Under the pieces are notes generated by a model. That model did no database searches, was not told where the DNA came from, and was given only the letters and a program-made list of their open reading frames with translations. This document shows, in pieces, positions 8,701-17,078 of a stretch of DNA of 64,000 nt. This stretch comes from Stieleria magnilauensis. Lineage in GTDB: Bacteria; Planctomycetota; Planctomycetia; Pirellulales; Pirellulaceae. Positions within the stretch are counted from its first letter, which is position 1. The number at the start of each line of letters is the position of its first letter. Both the position numbers and the translations under genes were made by a program. The stretch covers positions 4,066,394 through 4,130,393 of the forward strand of contig CP036432.1 in NCBI GenBank assembly GCA_007753675.1. Direction: 5' to 3'.

Positions 8701-9053
8701 GGCGGCGGATACTTCTCGGCGTTGCGAATCATCTTCTTCGCCAGTGTCGAACTGAGATCGATCTCCATCGTGTTGGCGATCGCCAAGACATACGCCAGGC
8801 AATCGGCCAGTTCTTCGCCGACGTCATGCTTCTTGGCCGCGTCTTGCTGCACCGCAGCGGCTTCCTCCAGCGTCAACCACTGGAAGTGCTCCATCAGCTC
8901 TCCGGTTTCAATCCCCAAGGACATCGCCAGGTTCTTGGGGTTGTGAAACGAGTGCCAATCGCGCTGGGCGACAAAGTGTTCCACCAAGTCGCGGAGGGCT
9001 TGCACGCTGGTCGATTCGTCGCGGCTGCTGGGATCGATCGAAGAGGACGTCAT
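8697..9053 (-). CDS. MazG-like / dCTPase-type nucleotide pyrophosphohydrolase
   Basis: A 118-residue all-alpha NTP-PPase. The metal-binding pairs are visible: E49 and E52 in IETGEL, then E80/E81 and D84 in VGEELADCL. Short proteins of this kind (RS21-C6/dCTPase type) hydrolyse non-canonical or surplus deoxynucleoside triphosphates. The ATG at 9051-9053 overlaps the stop of the glycosyltransferase gene (TGATG), indicating translational coupling with it. The 3' end overlaps the convergent ATP-grasp gene by four bases. Activity is a family inference; the motifs are intact. Confidence 0.85.
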   Translation of the reverse strand: MTSSSIDPSSRDESTSVQALRDLVEHFVAQRDWHSFHNPKNLAMSLGIETGELMEHFQWLTLEEAAAVQQDAAKKHDVGEELADCLAYVLAIANTMEIDLSSTLAKKMIRNAEKYPPP

Positions 9054-10174
9054 CAGGCGGCGACCAACAGTTGCCGCTGGTGCTCGATTTCGTCCACCGC
9101 TTGGCAGACGTGCTCCACACCGATCGCACACATCGCCGCATTGGACGCGCTGCGGCGTTGCCGAGCCGAACCCGATTCATAAGCGACTTGAATCGCCGTT
9201 TGGCCATAGGGGCCGCTGTCGCCCGGCCGGGTCGCACCGTACAGACCGATCGTCTTGGTGCCGACCGCCACCGACATGTGCAACGGACCGGTGTCGTTGC
9301 TGATGAACAGGTCCGCCGTCTGGATCATCGCCGCCAAATGCTGAAGATCGGTTTCGGGGGCGAGAATCGCGGTTCCGTTACTCGTCGAAACAATGTCCGA
9401 TGCCATCGCACGATCAAAAGGCGTGCCCCATACGGCGATGCTCGTGTAACCATAACGGTCGTACAGATAACGTGCCGTCGCGCCAAATCGCTCCGGCAAC
9501 CAGCGTTTGCTGTGCCACGTCGCTCCGGGATTAAGAATCGCGATCCGCTGCGAAGGAATCGTGTTGCGATAGCGTCGCGCCCACACCTGGGCCGGTCCCG
9601 CGATCGGCAAATCCCAACGCACCGAAGGCGAATGAATGCCCAGAGGAATCAACAACTCCAACGAGCGGTCGGTCAAATGATGAAAGACCGGATTGACCTG
9701 AACATTGGAAAACCATCGGCTCAACTCGCGCGCATGTTTTCCCGCGTAACCAATCCGATGTGCCGCGCCGGACAGATAACACGCCAAACTCGATTTGGTC
9801 ATCCCCTGGCAATCAATCGAAACATCACACTCGAGCGCCCGCAGCTGTCGACGGGCATCGCGGATCCGACTCGGCGACGTGAACCACCCCCGCGGCAGGA
9901 CGATCAACTCATCCACGGCGGGATGTCGGCGAACGACCGGCGCAGATTTCTCTTCCACGATCCAGGAAATCTTGGCGTTGGGAAATCGATCCCGCAGCGC
10001 ACAGGCCACCGGCAAGGTCAAGATCGTGTCGCCAATCGCACTCATTCGGCTGATCAGAAATCGCGGTGACTCGGTTTCGAGCTTGATCGGGGCCGGCGGT
10101 GCCGGCTGCACCGCTCGCTGCGTCTTTGATCGTTTCTGAAAACCTGATTTCGGAGTTTTTTCGCCACTGGACAT
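9053..10174 (-). CDS. Glycosyltransferase family 9 (heptosyltransferase-like)
   Basis: A 373-residue cytoplasmic or membrane-associated GT9 enzyme, related to LPS heptosyltransferases that move sugars from ADP-heptose to the LPS inner core. I start at the ATG of 10174, which has GAAGGA at good distance; a GTG two codons upstream is too close to that site. The N-terminal ~35 residues are a basic, proline-rich extension. Then come the GT-B N-domain (FLISRMSAIGDTILTLP), NPGATWHSKRW in the middle, and the C-terminal nucleotide-sugar region with ISNDTGPLHMSVAVGT and LYGATRPGDSGPYG. It forms a coupled pair with the MazG-like gene. The acceptor sugar cannot be told. Confidence 0.88.
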   Translation of the reverse strand: MSSGEKTPKSGFQKRSKTQRAVQPAPPAPIKLETESPRFLISRMSAIGDTILTLPVACALRDRFPNAKISWIVEEKSAPVVRRHPAVDELIVLPRGWFTSPSRIRDARRQLRALECDVSIDCQGMTKSSLACYLSGAAHRIGYAGKHARELSRWFSNVQVNPVFHHLTDRSLELLIPLGIHSPSVRWDLPIAGPAQVWARRYRNTIPSQRIAILNPGATWHSKRWLPERFGATARYLYDRYGYTSIAVWGTPFDRAMASDIVSTSNGTAILAPETDLQHLAAMIQTADLFISNDTGPLHMSVAVGTKTIGLYGATRPGDSGPYGQTAIQVAYESGSARQRRSASNAAMCAIGVEHVCQAVDEIEHQRQLLVAA

Positions 10175-10454
10175 CGTCACGATCCTTCGTGTTGATAGAG
10201 AGAAGAGTAGGCTGATCCGTTCCCCCCGATCCGGATCCCGCGATCGCTCCCAAGAGAGGTCGCAGAACGCGGTTGACTGGCAACCTAGTCTTTTCGCAAA
10301 ACCGCCGCCAGATCGACTTTTTGACTCAAGTCGCCGGGCCGGAAAACCGGGCGCGGGAAACGCACCCGGGTGGTGGCTGTGAGTGCTTTGGCCCCGCTAA
10401 ACTTGATGGTTGTGGACCAGGTCACCAGTCCCGTTTCCATCACGCCATCGAACC

Positions 10455-10820
10455 ATGTCTGATTCCAACACCCCGACTGCCGAAACCCTGGCCAATTCGA
10501 AATGTGTCCCCTGCGAAGGCGGGGTACCGAAGCTGACGCCCGACCAAGCCGCCGGGTTTGCACGAGCGACGCCGAATTGGTCCGTCGATTCGGATGCCAA
10601 CCAGATCCGCCGCAAGCTGAACTGCAAAACCTTTGCCAAAGCCGTCGAGCGAATCAATCAGATCTGCGAAATCGCCGAGCGCGAGCAGCATCATCCCGAT
10701 CTGCACCTGACCGGCTATCGGCATTTAGAAATCGTGCTGACGACCCATGCGATCGGTGGCCTGAGCGAAAACGATTTTATTCTCGCCGCCCAGATCGATC
10801 GATTGCTGGACGACCAATGA
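10455..10820 (+). CDS. phhB: 4a-hydroxytetrahydrobiopterin dehydratase (pterin carbinolamine dehydratase)
   Basis: A 121-residue protein that dehydrates 4a-hydroxytetrahydrobiopterin during pterin cofactor recycling. It may instead act as a Moco-type pterin dehydratase, since many bacteria use this fold outside aromatic hydroxylation. Visible signatures are the N-terminal KCVPCEGG segment typical of bacterial members, NWSVD, FAKAVERINQICEIAE, and the catalytic region EQHHPDLHLTGYRHLEIVLTTH with the HHPD pair. The start ATG at 10455 excludes a 15-residue upstream extension that looks random. The next small gene overlaps by ATGA, so the two form a unit. No aromatic hydroxylase is in the window. 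Confidence 0.92.
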   Translation: MSDSNTPTAETLANSKCVPCEGGVPKLTPDQAAGFARATPNWSVDSDANQIRRKLNCKTFAKAVERINQICEIAEREQHHPDLHLTGYRHLEIVLTTHAIGGLSENDFILAAQIDRLLDDQ

Positions 10821-11158
10821 ACGTTGTGCCACGCCATCGCTTGCTATCATTGCTCGCCGAATGCACCGGCGATGACATTTGGAGCGTCGAGCATTGTCGG
10901 GCGCGGCGGATCCCGGAAAGCTGGATTGAGCAGCTCTCGGATGCTTATGAATCGGGGTTCCAGTCCGATCATCAAACGATCTACACCGAGGCCGGTGTGA
11001 CCAACCAGTATCACGGCGTCCGCGATGTGGATCTGGCCATTCGCTTGGCCGAGTCGATGGGAATCCATGTCGACGCCAACGCGTTGGCCCGACTCGGCCG
11101 CGCGCGACTGGTCCAAGCGATCAAAGACGCCGTCATGAACGGTGACGATGAACTTTGA
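10817..11158 (+). CDS. Conserved-looking small protein of unknown function
   Basis: A 113-residue soluble protein whose ATG overlaps the phhB stop (ATGA). I do not recognise the family. It reads as a compact alpha-helical protein: an N-terminal LLSLLAECTGDDIWSVEHCRARRIPESWIEQL segment, an acidic middle with YHGVRDVDLAIRLAESMG, and a basic C-terminal helix LARLGRARLVQAIKDAV. There is no signal peptide or cysteine cluster. Codon use and the strict overlap with a known enzyme support a real gene. A frame open further upstream runs through phhB out of register and is not coding. Confidence 0.7.
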   Translation: MNVVPRHRLLSLLAECTGDDIWSVEHCRARRIPESWIEQLSDAYESGFQSDHQTIYTEAGVTNQYHGVRDVDLAIRLAESMGIHVDANALARLGRARLVQAIKDAVMNGDDEL

Positions 11159-11200
11159 TGGGTACCTCGGCAGTTGACCGGGTCAACCATTGAAACTGAT

Positions 11201-11275
11201 ACCACGGATGGCAGCGCGAACCCACGGATTTCTGGCACCCTGTCATCCGTGGGTTCGCGCTGCCATCCGTGGGTT
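11201..11275. repeat. Family-B hairpin repeat, copy 1
   Basis: A ~24-bp arm beginning GGATGGCAGCGCGAACCC is followed by a 15-base spacer (TTCTGGCACCCTGTC) and its perfect reverse complement ending TCGCGCTGCCATCC. Near-identical copies lie at 23624-23698 and 36977-37050. The rest of 11159-11389 shows no gene. Confidence 0.95.
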
Positions 11276-11389
11276 CCGTCGAGGGCCTGCGCCCAATATC
11301 GCCAACAATAGACGCCCCCTTGGTGCCGCACTCGCATACTCGTCGGGCCGAACTGATCGCGTTGATTTCGGACGACCGATTGAATCGAC

Positions 11390-12301
11390 TCATCGCAAAC
11401 GGCGTCCGATCTCCGCCGCCACTTGCTGTCCGACTTCCATCCCGGTGTCAAAGATTCCGGCGAAGTGCAAAAACGCGTGAAGCATGCCGTCGTGCTGTTG
11501 GTGTTGCACCTCCACGCCGCTGCGCTGCAACAGCTGGGCGTATCGGTTGCCTTCATCACGCAACACATCATATTCGGCCGTGATGACCAGCGCCGGAGGC
11601 AGATGCTCATGTGAGGCGGCTTGGCTGGGCGCCGCTTCGGAAGCCCCCGCTTGCCCGTCCAAAAACTGGCTCCAGAACCATCGCATGTTCTCGCGTGTCA
11701 ATCCGAAGCCGTCGGCAAAATCGCGATAGGATGGCGTTTCGAAATTCGGTTCGATCACTGGATAGAGCAACACTTGCAGTGCGATCGGGAAATCCCCCTG
11801 GTCGCGCGACCTGATCGCAACCGACGCGGCCAGGTGGCCTCCGGCGCTGTCGCCGGCGACGGCCAACCGTGACGCGTCCACGTTCAATCGAGCCGCGTTT
11901 TGCACGACGTATTCGGTCGCCCGGTAACAATCGTCGATCGGCCCCGGAAATGCATTCTCCGGCGACAATCCATAATCCACCGCGACAACCGCGCATCCCG
12001 ACGCGTCGGCCAGTCGACGGCAAAATGCATCGTGTGTGTCCAGGTTGCCGAGCACCCATCCGCCGCCGTGAAAAAACATCGTCACGGGCACCGCCGTCGC
12101 GTGATTGGAATAGAGCCGCAGTCGCAGCCCACACGGCAAGGTGTGGTCTTCGACGCGAGCCAACTCGGGCGCGTCGCCACACATCTCTTCAAAGGTCAAG
12201 AAGACTTCTCGCGCCTTTTCGACGCCCAGTTCTTCCCAACTCGGACGGTCTTCTTCAGCCAGGGTATCGACAAAGGCTTGGGCTTGGGGATGCAGCGGCA
12301 T
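11390..12301 (-). CDS. Alpha/beta-hydrolase, hormone-sensitive-lipase (family IV) esterase
   Basis: A 303-residue cytoplasmic esterase. The oxyanion motif HGGG is at residues 78-81. The nucleophile is S152 in GDSAGG. The acid and base are D245 in EYDVLRDEG and H275 in GMLHAF. This set defines the HSL/bacterial family IV carboxylesterases, which hydrolyse short-chain acyl esters. The length is typical and there is no signal peptide. It stands 44 bp beyond the stop of the large secreted-protein gene on the same strand, so co-transcription is possible. The physiological substrate is unknown. Confidence 0.92.
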   Translation of the reverse strand: MPLHPQAQAFVDTLAEEDRPSWEELGVEKAREVFLTFEEMCGDAPELARVEDHTLPCGLRLRLYSNHATAVPVTMFFHGGGWVLGNLDTHDAFCRRLADASGCAVVAVDYGLSPENAFPGPIDDCYRATEYVVQNAARLNVDASRLAVAGDSAGGHLAASVAIRSRDQGDFPIALQVLLYPVIEPNFETPSYRDFADGFGLTRENMRWFWSQFLDGQAGASEAAPSQAASHEHLPPALVITAEYDVLRDEGNRYAQLLQRSGVEVQHQQHDGMLHAFLHFAGIFDTGMEVGQQVAAEIGRRLR

Positions 12302-12345
12302 GGTTGATTTTGGCGGTCAGAAACGAGTGACAGAAGCGAGCGAAG

Positions 12346-14409
12346 CTACCAGGACTCGAGTCGCTTTTGCAGCGCTTCATACTCGGTGTCGGATTGTCCG
12401 CCGGATCCTATCAGACCGATTCGAAACGATTGAGCACCCTTGAGCAACGGCTGGATTCCCTTGTTGCCGCGACCGAATCCGAACACGACCATTCCGTCAG
12501 GTGATTGGAGTCCTTTGTCGGAGTTGCCCAGATGGGCGAATGTGTCGAGGGCGTCGTCGGGCGTTTGATGGACAAACGCAAGAACACGTGGTGTTTGCAC
12601 GTCGCCCAGGTATGCCCAGCGGAATCGATCAAAGAGTTTGTCACCGGCAAAGTAGTCGCGTGGCGTTCGCGTCGGCGGCGTCACATCGGTGGCAAAGTAT
12701 TGTGACTGGGGAGCCCATCGTCCCGCGATCGGGCCTTCATAGAGAAACCAGAACGGACGCTTCGGGTCATCGGTCTGAACCTGCAGATCCGCGTGTGTGG
12801 CGTGAAACGTCCACCGAAGCCGCCAGGTGCCGGTTTCGCTCGTCGTTTCAATGGTTCGCGGGTCAACTTGTTTGCTGGTCCCACGATCCCAACCGGGATG
12901 CCCAAATCCACCTTCATCCCCCTGAAACAACAGATTCGGCAACCCACGAAAGGACGATGCCGCCGAGGCCGGATAGCGATCCCAAGGTTCGTTCTTGAAT
13001 CCGATCCAATCGTTGCCGTCGCGATCGATCAAACGCGACAGACCGCCGGATCGCTTGTCCAGCCAATAGGTCACACGCGGAGTGTCGATCACAAAATGAT
13101 CTCGATCCTCGTAACGGCCCTGGTTAATCACGACCTCCGGCCGCGGCATCCGCACGGCGATCGCCGGTCCCGGCCAAAGCACCTCCAACATGTGGTGTTC
13201 CGTCTCGCTATGGATCGTGAACGTGTTGACGCCGTGCTTCAAAACGCTCGGCGGAAACGCCAGGATGTCATAATCATAGAAATGATTCTTGCCGCCGACG
13301 GGCAACGAATGATCGTTGATGCGAAGCGGTTCGTGGTGCCCGTCCCAGCCGTGCCAGGTCCGCAGGTGCAGCACGGCTTCGGTTGACGCGTGAATAGGGG
13401 CCGAGTCGGGAATCAAGAACGTGCACGACTTCGTTTTTCCCGCGCGGACCCCGAAGTCTTCTGGCACGTCTGCGGCCGCGAACAGCTGGACGCTGTGGTC
13501 GGGCCGATGCAACGAAAGCTGTTCGACCGGTTCGGTGACCGACCAATATCCGCGGGAGTCCTGGATCCGAGCGACGAGCGAAATGTTTCCCGGTGCTTGA
13601 TCTGGCACCCACGCGGTTTGCCAACTCAAACGATAGGGCTGTTTCCAGATCGTGCCGACGTGATCACGAATCTCGTTGGCCTGACCGCGGACGAGCTGGA
13701 AATGGCTTTCGTGATAGCCGTTGAACTCGCCGTCGCCATCTTCATCATAGCCATCGTACGACGCCAACACGTCGATCCGTCCGACGCCCATGGCCGCATC
13801 GGCGACCACCTCGATTTGCGGGTTCTCTCCCAGCGTCTGGCCCCTTTGTGGGCTCACAATCCGACCGGAAATCCGATGGTTTTCGCCTTTGACGTCTTTG
13901 TCGTAATAAATGCGAACGACCATCGAATACAGCCCCCACTGTCCCCAGCCGAACCCTCCGTCTTCATCGCAATCGGCATCGAAGACGTTGACCCCTTCAC
14001 GCAAGTCTTCCAGCGGTACGCCGACCGTCGGGTTGTCTTGAAAGAACACCTGCTCGGGGCGGATGCCATCGGGCAAACCTGTCAACTCGGGAACCGGAAT
14101 CCAATCGTTGTCGTTGAACCGGATGCGTTTGTTGACCGTGCCGCGATGGCCACCCCAGCGATCCAACATCGCTTCGGCCCGAATCGCATGCTCAAGATCA
14201 TCGATTCGAATTTCGATCCGCGCATTGGGCAGATGCGCTTTCGCACGCTCGAATTTCTCGACTGCCCGTTTGTCGGTGACACGCCAATCACGATCACCAC
14301 CGTTGTGCGCCGCAAACTCGCGATACAGGTCCCCGGGCTGCGGACCACGTCCGTCGGCAACGGGAACGTGAATCAAGATCAGGGCGACGACCAAGACGAT
14401 CGGTTTCAT
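12346..14409 (-). CDS. Large secreted protein of unknown function, beta-sandwich rich
   Basis: A 687-residue exported protein from the ATG at 14409; the first ~20 residues (KPIVLVVALILIHVPVADG) form a signal peptide. I do not recognise the family. The first half alternates acidic loops with beta-like stretches and has an EDGGFGWGQWGLY segment and a DGYDEDGDGEFNGYHE acidic loop that could bind calcium. Residues ~290-450 look like galactose-binding or jelly-roll beta-sandwiches. The last third resembles sugar-binding or lyase-like beta domains (YWLDKRSGGLSRLIDRDG; WFLYEGPIAGRW). A role in polysaccharide handling is plausible for a planctomycete, but this is inference from composition only. Confidence 0.75.
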   Translation of the reverse strand: MKPIVLVVALILIHVPVADGRGPQPGDLYREFAAHNGGDRDWRVTDKRAVEKFERAKAHLPNARIEIRIDDLEHAIRAEAMLDRWGGHRGTVNKRIRFNDNDWIPVPELTGLPDGIRPEQVFFQDNPTVGVPLEDLREGVNVFDADCDEDGGFGWGQWGLYSMVVRIYYDKDVKGENHRISGRIVSPQRGQTLGENPQIEVVADAAMGVGRIDVLASYDGYDEDGDGEFNGYHESHFQLVRGQANEIRDHVGTIWKQPYRLSWQTAWVPDQAPGNISLVARIQDSRGYWSVTEPVEQLSLHRPDHSVQLFAAADVPEDFGVRAGKTKSCTFLIPDSAPIHASTEAVLHLRTWHGWDGHHEPLRINDHSLPVGGKNHFYDYDILAFPPSVLKHGVNTFTIHSETEHHMLEVLWPGPAIAVRMPRPEVVINQGRYEDRDHFVIDTPRVTYWLDKRSGGLSRLIDRDGNDWIGFKNEPWDRYPASAASSFRGLPNLLFQGDEGGFGHPGWDRGTSKQVDPRTIETTSETGTWRLRWTFHATHADLQVQTDDPKRPFWFLYEGPIAGRWAPQSQYFATDVTPPTRTPRDYFAGDKLFDRFRWAYLGDVQTPRVLAFVHQTPDDALDTFAHLGNSDKGLQSPDGMVVFGFGRGNKGIQPLLKGAQSFRIGLIGSGGQSDTEYEALQKRLESW

Positions 14410-14538
14410 GGGGATCTCGCGATCGGCGGATAGGGAGAGACGCAGCGTGAATGATAGCTGATGGACCGCCATCTGATGCCACTGGGGATTGCCGCGCCCG
14501 CAAGCCGATCCCATGCTTCCATCGACCACGTCGACGCG

Positions 14539-15816
14539 CTACGTCACCTGCTGAGCAAACAACCGATTGATCTCATCCGCCAGGATTTCGATCCCGCGAC
14601 GCAGAACGTGTTCCGAGGTGGTGAAGCTGATCCTCAGGCATTCGTTGCGGTGCGACCAATCATCATCCGGAAGCCCGAAGAAGAAGTAGTGGCCGGAAAT
14701 CACCATGACGCCGCGTTTTTTCAGCCGCTGATAAAGCTCCGCCGACGAGATCGGCAGCCCCTCTAACCACAGCCACAGGAAAAAAGCGCCTTCGCTGCGA
14801 TGGATCCGATACGGCACCGAGTCGTCGAGTGCCTCGACCAACCAATCGTGCGCATGCCGTGACCGCGTTTCATAGAACGGACGAATCACCTCGTGGCTGA
14901 TCGAAATGATTTCACCGCTGTCGATCATCGGGCGAATCATCGCTTGCCCGACGTTGTTGTTGGCCAGCGAAGAGATCGCGTTCATCGATGCAATCCATTG
15001 GACCATTTCCTCGCTGGCGATCACGATCCCCGTCCGCGTCCCCGGCAGCCCCAGTTTGGAGAGACTGTAGGTCAGCACCATCGACGGCCTCCAGACCGGT
15101 GTGCTGTCGGTGAAGATCACGCCCGGAAACGGGTCGCCGTAGGCGTTGTCGACGATCAGCGGTATGTCGTTTTCCTCCGCCAGCTGGGCCAAATGTTCCA
15201 GTTCCGCATCGGAGACGACATTGGAGGAAGGGTTGGTCGGCCGAGAAAGACAGATCGCTGCGATCGAATCGTCGATTTCCAATGCGTCGAAATCGATCGC
15301 GTACTTGAACTCGTGGTCACCGATTTTTTCGATCAACGGATGCACGGCACGATACAGGTCGCTCGACGTCGCCAGATCGGCGTAACCGATGTACTCGGGC
15401 ACGATCGGAAGTAGCACCTTACGCTGCGTCCCATCGTCAAACTTCCCCGCTAACGCATTGAGCAACAAGAAGAACGCCGTCTGTCCGCCGGCTGTGATGC
15501 AAATATTCTTGGCGGTGATCGGCCAGCCGAATTCGCGCTCAAACAGCTTGGCGACCGAATCGCGAAAGCCGGCATCGCCGCCGGGCGGTTGGTAGTCCCC
15601 GAGCACACTGGCGACCTGCCGCGGATCGTCGGCAAGTTCTTGGAACCGCGCCAGCCAACGCCGGTCGACCTCCGGAATGTGAGCCGGCTGACCGCCCCCA
15701 AGCATGCACAGATTCTCGTCGCCGGAGGCAAGTGTTTCGCCCAAGTCCTGCATCAATTCGCCGATTCCCGAATCCAGGGCCAAGCGGTTTCCGAACGTCG
15801 AAAGGGTATGTTTCAT
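14539..15816 (-). CDS. avtA: Valine--pyruvate aminotransferase (AvtA type)
   Basis: A 425-residue fold-type-I PLP aminotransferase close in length to E. coli AvtA (417), which interconverts valine and pyruvate with 2-oxoisovalerate and alanine. Key segments are the N-terminal SGIGELMQDLG with MLGGGQPA, the YQPPGGDAGFRD substrate loop, ITAGGQTAFF for PLP phosphate binding, SRPTNPSSN, VDNAYGDPFPG, and the Schiff-base lysine K254 in SLSKLGLPGTRTG. I start at the ATG of 15816, four codons inside another ATG. A truncated four-helix-bundle remnant ends just upstream, so its promoter may lie within that remnant. Confidence 0.88.
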   Translation of the reverse strand: MKHTLSTFGNRLALDSGIGELMQDLGETLASGDENLCMLGGGQPAHIPEVDRRWLARFQELADDPRQVASVLGDYQPPGGDAGFRDSVAKLFEREFGWPITAKNICITAGGQTAFFLLLNALAGKFDDGTQRKVLLPIVPEYIGYADLATSSDLYRAVHPLIEKIGDHEFKYAIDFDALEIDDSIAAICLSRPTNPSSNVVSDAELEHLAQLAEENDIPLIVDNAYGDPFPGVIFTDSTPVWRPSMVLTYSLSKLGLPGTRTGIVIASEEMVQWIASMNAISSLANNNVGQAMIRPMIDSGEIISISHEVIRPFYETRSRHAHDWLVEALDDSVPYRIHRSEGAFFLWLWLEGLPISSAELYQRLKKRGVMVISGHYFFFGLPDDDWSHRNECLRISFTTSEHVLRRGIEILADEINRLFAQQVT

Positions 15817-15820
15817 GAGT

Positions 15821-16075
15821 TCAATCAAGGTGTTTCGGCAACAAGGAGATCTCTGATGTCAAATCATCGAAGGCATCCATCCGTTCCATCGCCGCCAGCG
15901 TCGAGCGGACATCTCCGGCCGATCGCCTGGCGACGTCAATGTAATGGAGCAGCTCGGTTGCCGAACCCCTCAGAACACCTTCGGCGAAGTTATTGCTGAC
16001 CCAGAGCGTTGCACGCCGGATTTGGTTCGCCAAATCGCCCTTACCGAAAAATCCCGGCCGCATCGTCCCATCCAT
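15821..16075 (-). pseudogene. Remnant of a four-helix-bundle (S23/IVP-like) protein
   Basis: An 84-residue open frame carrying the core of the four-helix-bundle family once linked to 23S rRNA intervening sequences: FFGKGDLANQIRRA, then NNFAEG and ELLHYIDVARRSAGDVRS. Intact members have about 120 residues with an N-terminal helix of the LEVWQKA type. Here the N-terminal helix is absent, a stop codon lies in frame shortly upstream, and the C-terminus is cut after EISLL. It abuts avtA on the same strand. I read it as a decayed gene; a short functional version cannot be excluded. Confidence 0.65.
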
Positions 16076-16179
16076 CCCGAGCGTCTTCAGACCCGTCGCC
16101 GTTCTCAGTCCGGCGGGGTTTCAACTCGCCTGTTTGATGTCGTGTTTCAACGCTCGTTTGATCTCAAATCTGAAATCTG

Positions 16180-16586
16180 AAATCTGAAATCTGCTGACTC
16201 TAACGTTCTCTATGTATCGCGTTTCGCCGGACAGGCGAAGTCGGTTAGGCCCGGAGGGCCGGCAGAGTGAATGCCGGTGGCGTGAGCCACCGGAGATGGT
16301 TACACGGAATCTCTGAGGCCCAGCGGGCCGACACAATTCCCCAGCTTCAAGCAATACCCGCGGTTCGTGAAACCGATTGTGCCGGCCTTTCAGGCCTCCG
16401 TGATCGAGGTCTTTCCATTCCGGTGGCTGACGCCACCGGCAAGCATTGTGCCAGCCCTTCGGGCTTCATCGCGGGTAAACATAGAAAACGTTAGTGTCAG
16501 CAATTTTCAATTTTCCATTTTCAATTTTCAATTCGCCCCTTCTCGCCTCCCTCGGCCAACACAAACCCCCAACACGTTGCCTCGAT
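16180..16586. repeat. Repeat-rich intergenic region without a gene
   Basis: No coding frame here is convincing. It holds the direct pair AATCTGAAATCTGAAATCTG (16169-16192), a CCGGTGGCGTGAGCCACCGG palindrome (about 16274-16293), its relative CCGGTGGCTGACGCCACCGG (about 16420-16440), several GGCC(T/C)..AGGGCC short arms, and an AT-rich TTTTCAATTTTCAATTTTC stretch (16503-16531). The two CCGGTGGC palindromes are separate copies of one short element. Confidence 0.7.
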
Positions 16587-17048
16587 TCAAGACGCTTTAA
16601 AACTCCGCACACAATCGCGACGAAACCGCACGTAGCCGATTGAAATCGTCAGCAAACAAAACACGGCGATCGTCACCGGATGGGCGCCGGCGTCTAGCAG
16701 TCGTGGTGTGTCGAGGAACCGGTCGCCGGAGAGCCAGCCGAGTGCGAGATAGATGCCGTTGGCCAGCAGGCAGAAATCGGCGACCAGCCACGCAGACGGC
16801 CGGCGAATCACGGCGGCGATCGCCAGCGGGATGAGCACGCCCAACAGCGGACCGCACCAAAGCGTGACCAGGGGATGCGGATCGGGGCCGTGCAAACTGT
16901 ACGGCATCCGCCACGGCGCGAGATCCGCATCGACGAGCGTCGCGCCGCTCGCCCAGCCACCGATCAGATGCCCCAGCTCATGGGTGAACGTCATCACGAT
17001 CCACGAGAGGAGCAATAGCCCGAGAAAGACGACGACGCGACCGCGCAT
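16587..17048 (-). CDS. M50-like (site-2-protease-type) small membrane protein
   Basis: A 153-residue integral membrane protein with three to four predicted helices; the ATG at 17048 (MRGRVVVFLG) is preferred over one nine codons earlier. The first helix ends in the zinc motif HELGH, followed by IGGWASG, as in intramembrane M50 metallopeptidases. It lacks a clear second LDG-type motif, although WCGPLLGVLIP at about 65-75 could be the equivalent NPDG/GPL region. It may be an M50-family homologue with a housekeeping rather than regulated-proteolysis role. It lies 30 bp behind the STN-domain gene on the same strand and is probably co-transcribed with it. Confidence 0.7.
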   Translation of the reverse strand: MRGRVVVFLGLLLLSWIVMTFTHELGHLIGGWASGATLVDADLAPWRMPYSLHGPDPHPLVTLWCGPLLGVLIPLAIAAVIRRPSAWLVADFCLLANGIYLALGWLSGDRFLDTPRLLDAGAHPVTIAVFCLLTISIGYVRFRRDCVRSFKAS

Positions 17049-17078
17049 GAACCGTGGCACAGTGGGACAACGCAACGG

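Noticed and set aside
7681-8802. 373-codon open frame antisense to the ATP-grasp gene
   Set aside because: The sense strand has full ATP-grasp motifs; the antisense text is His/Gln/Val-rich without a domain.
10502-10816. Upstream extension of the small gene after phhB
   Set aside because: The extension overlaps phhB in a different frame and shows Arg-rich non-coding composition; the ATGA overlap start is natural.
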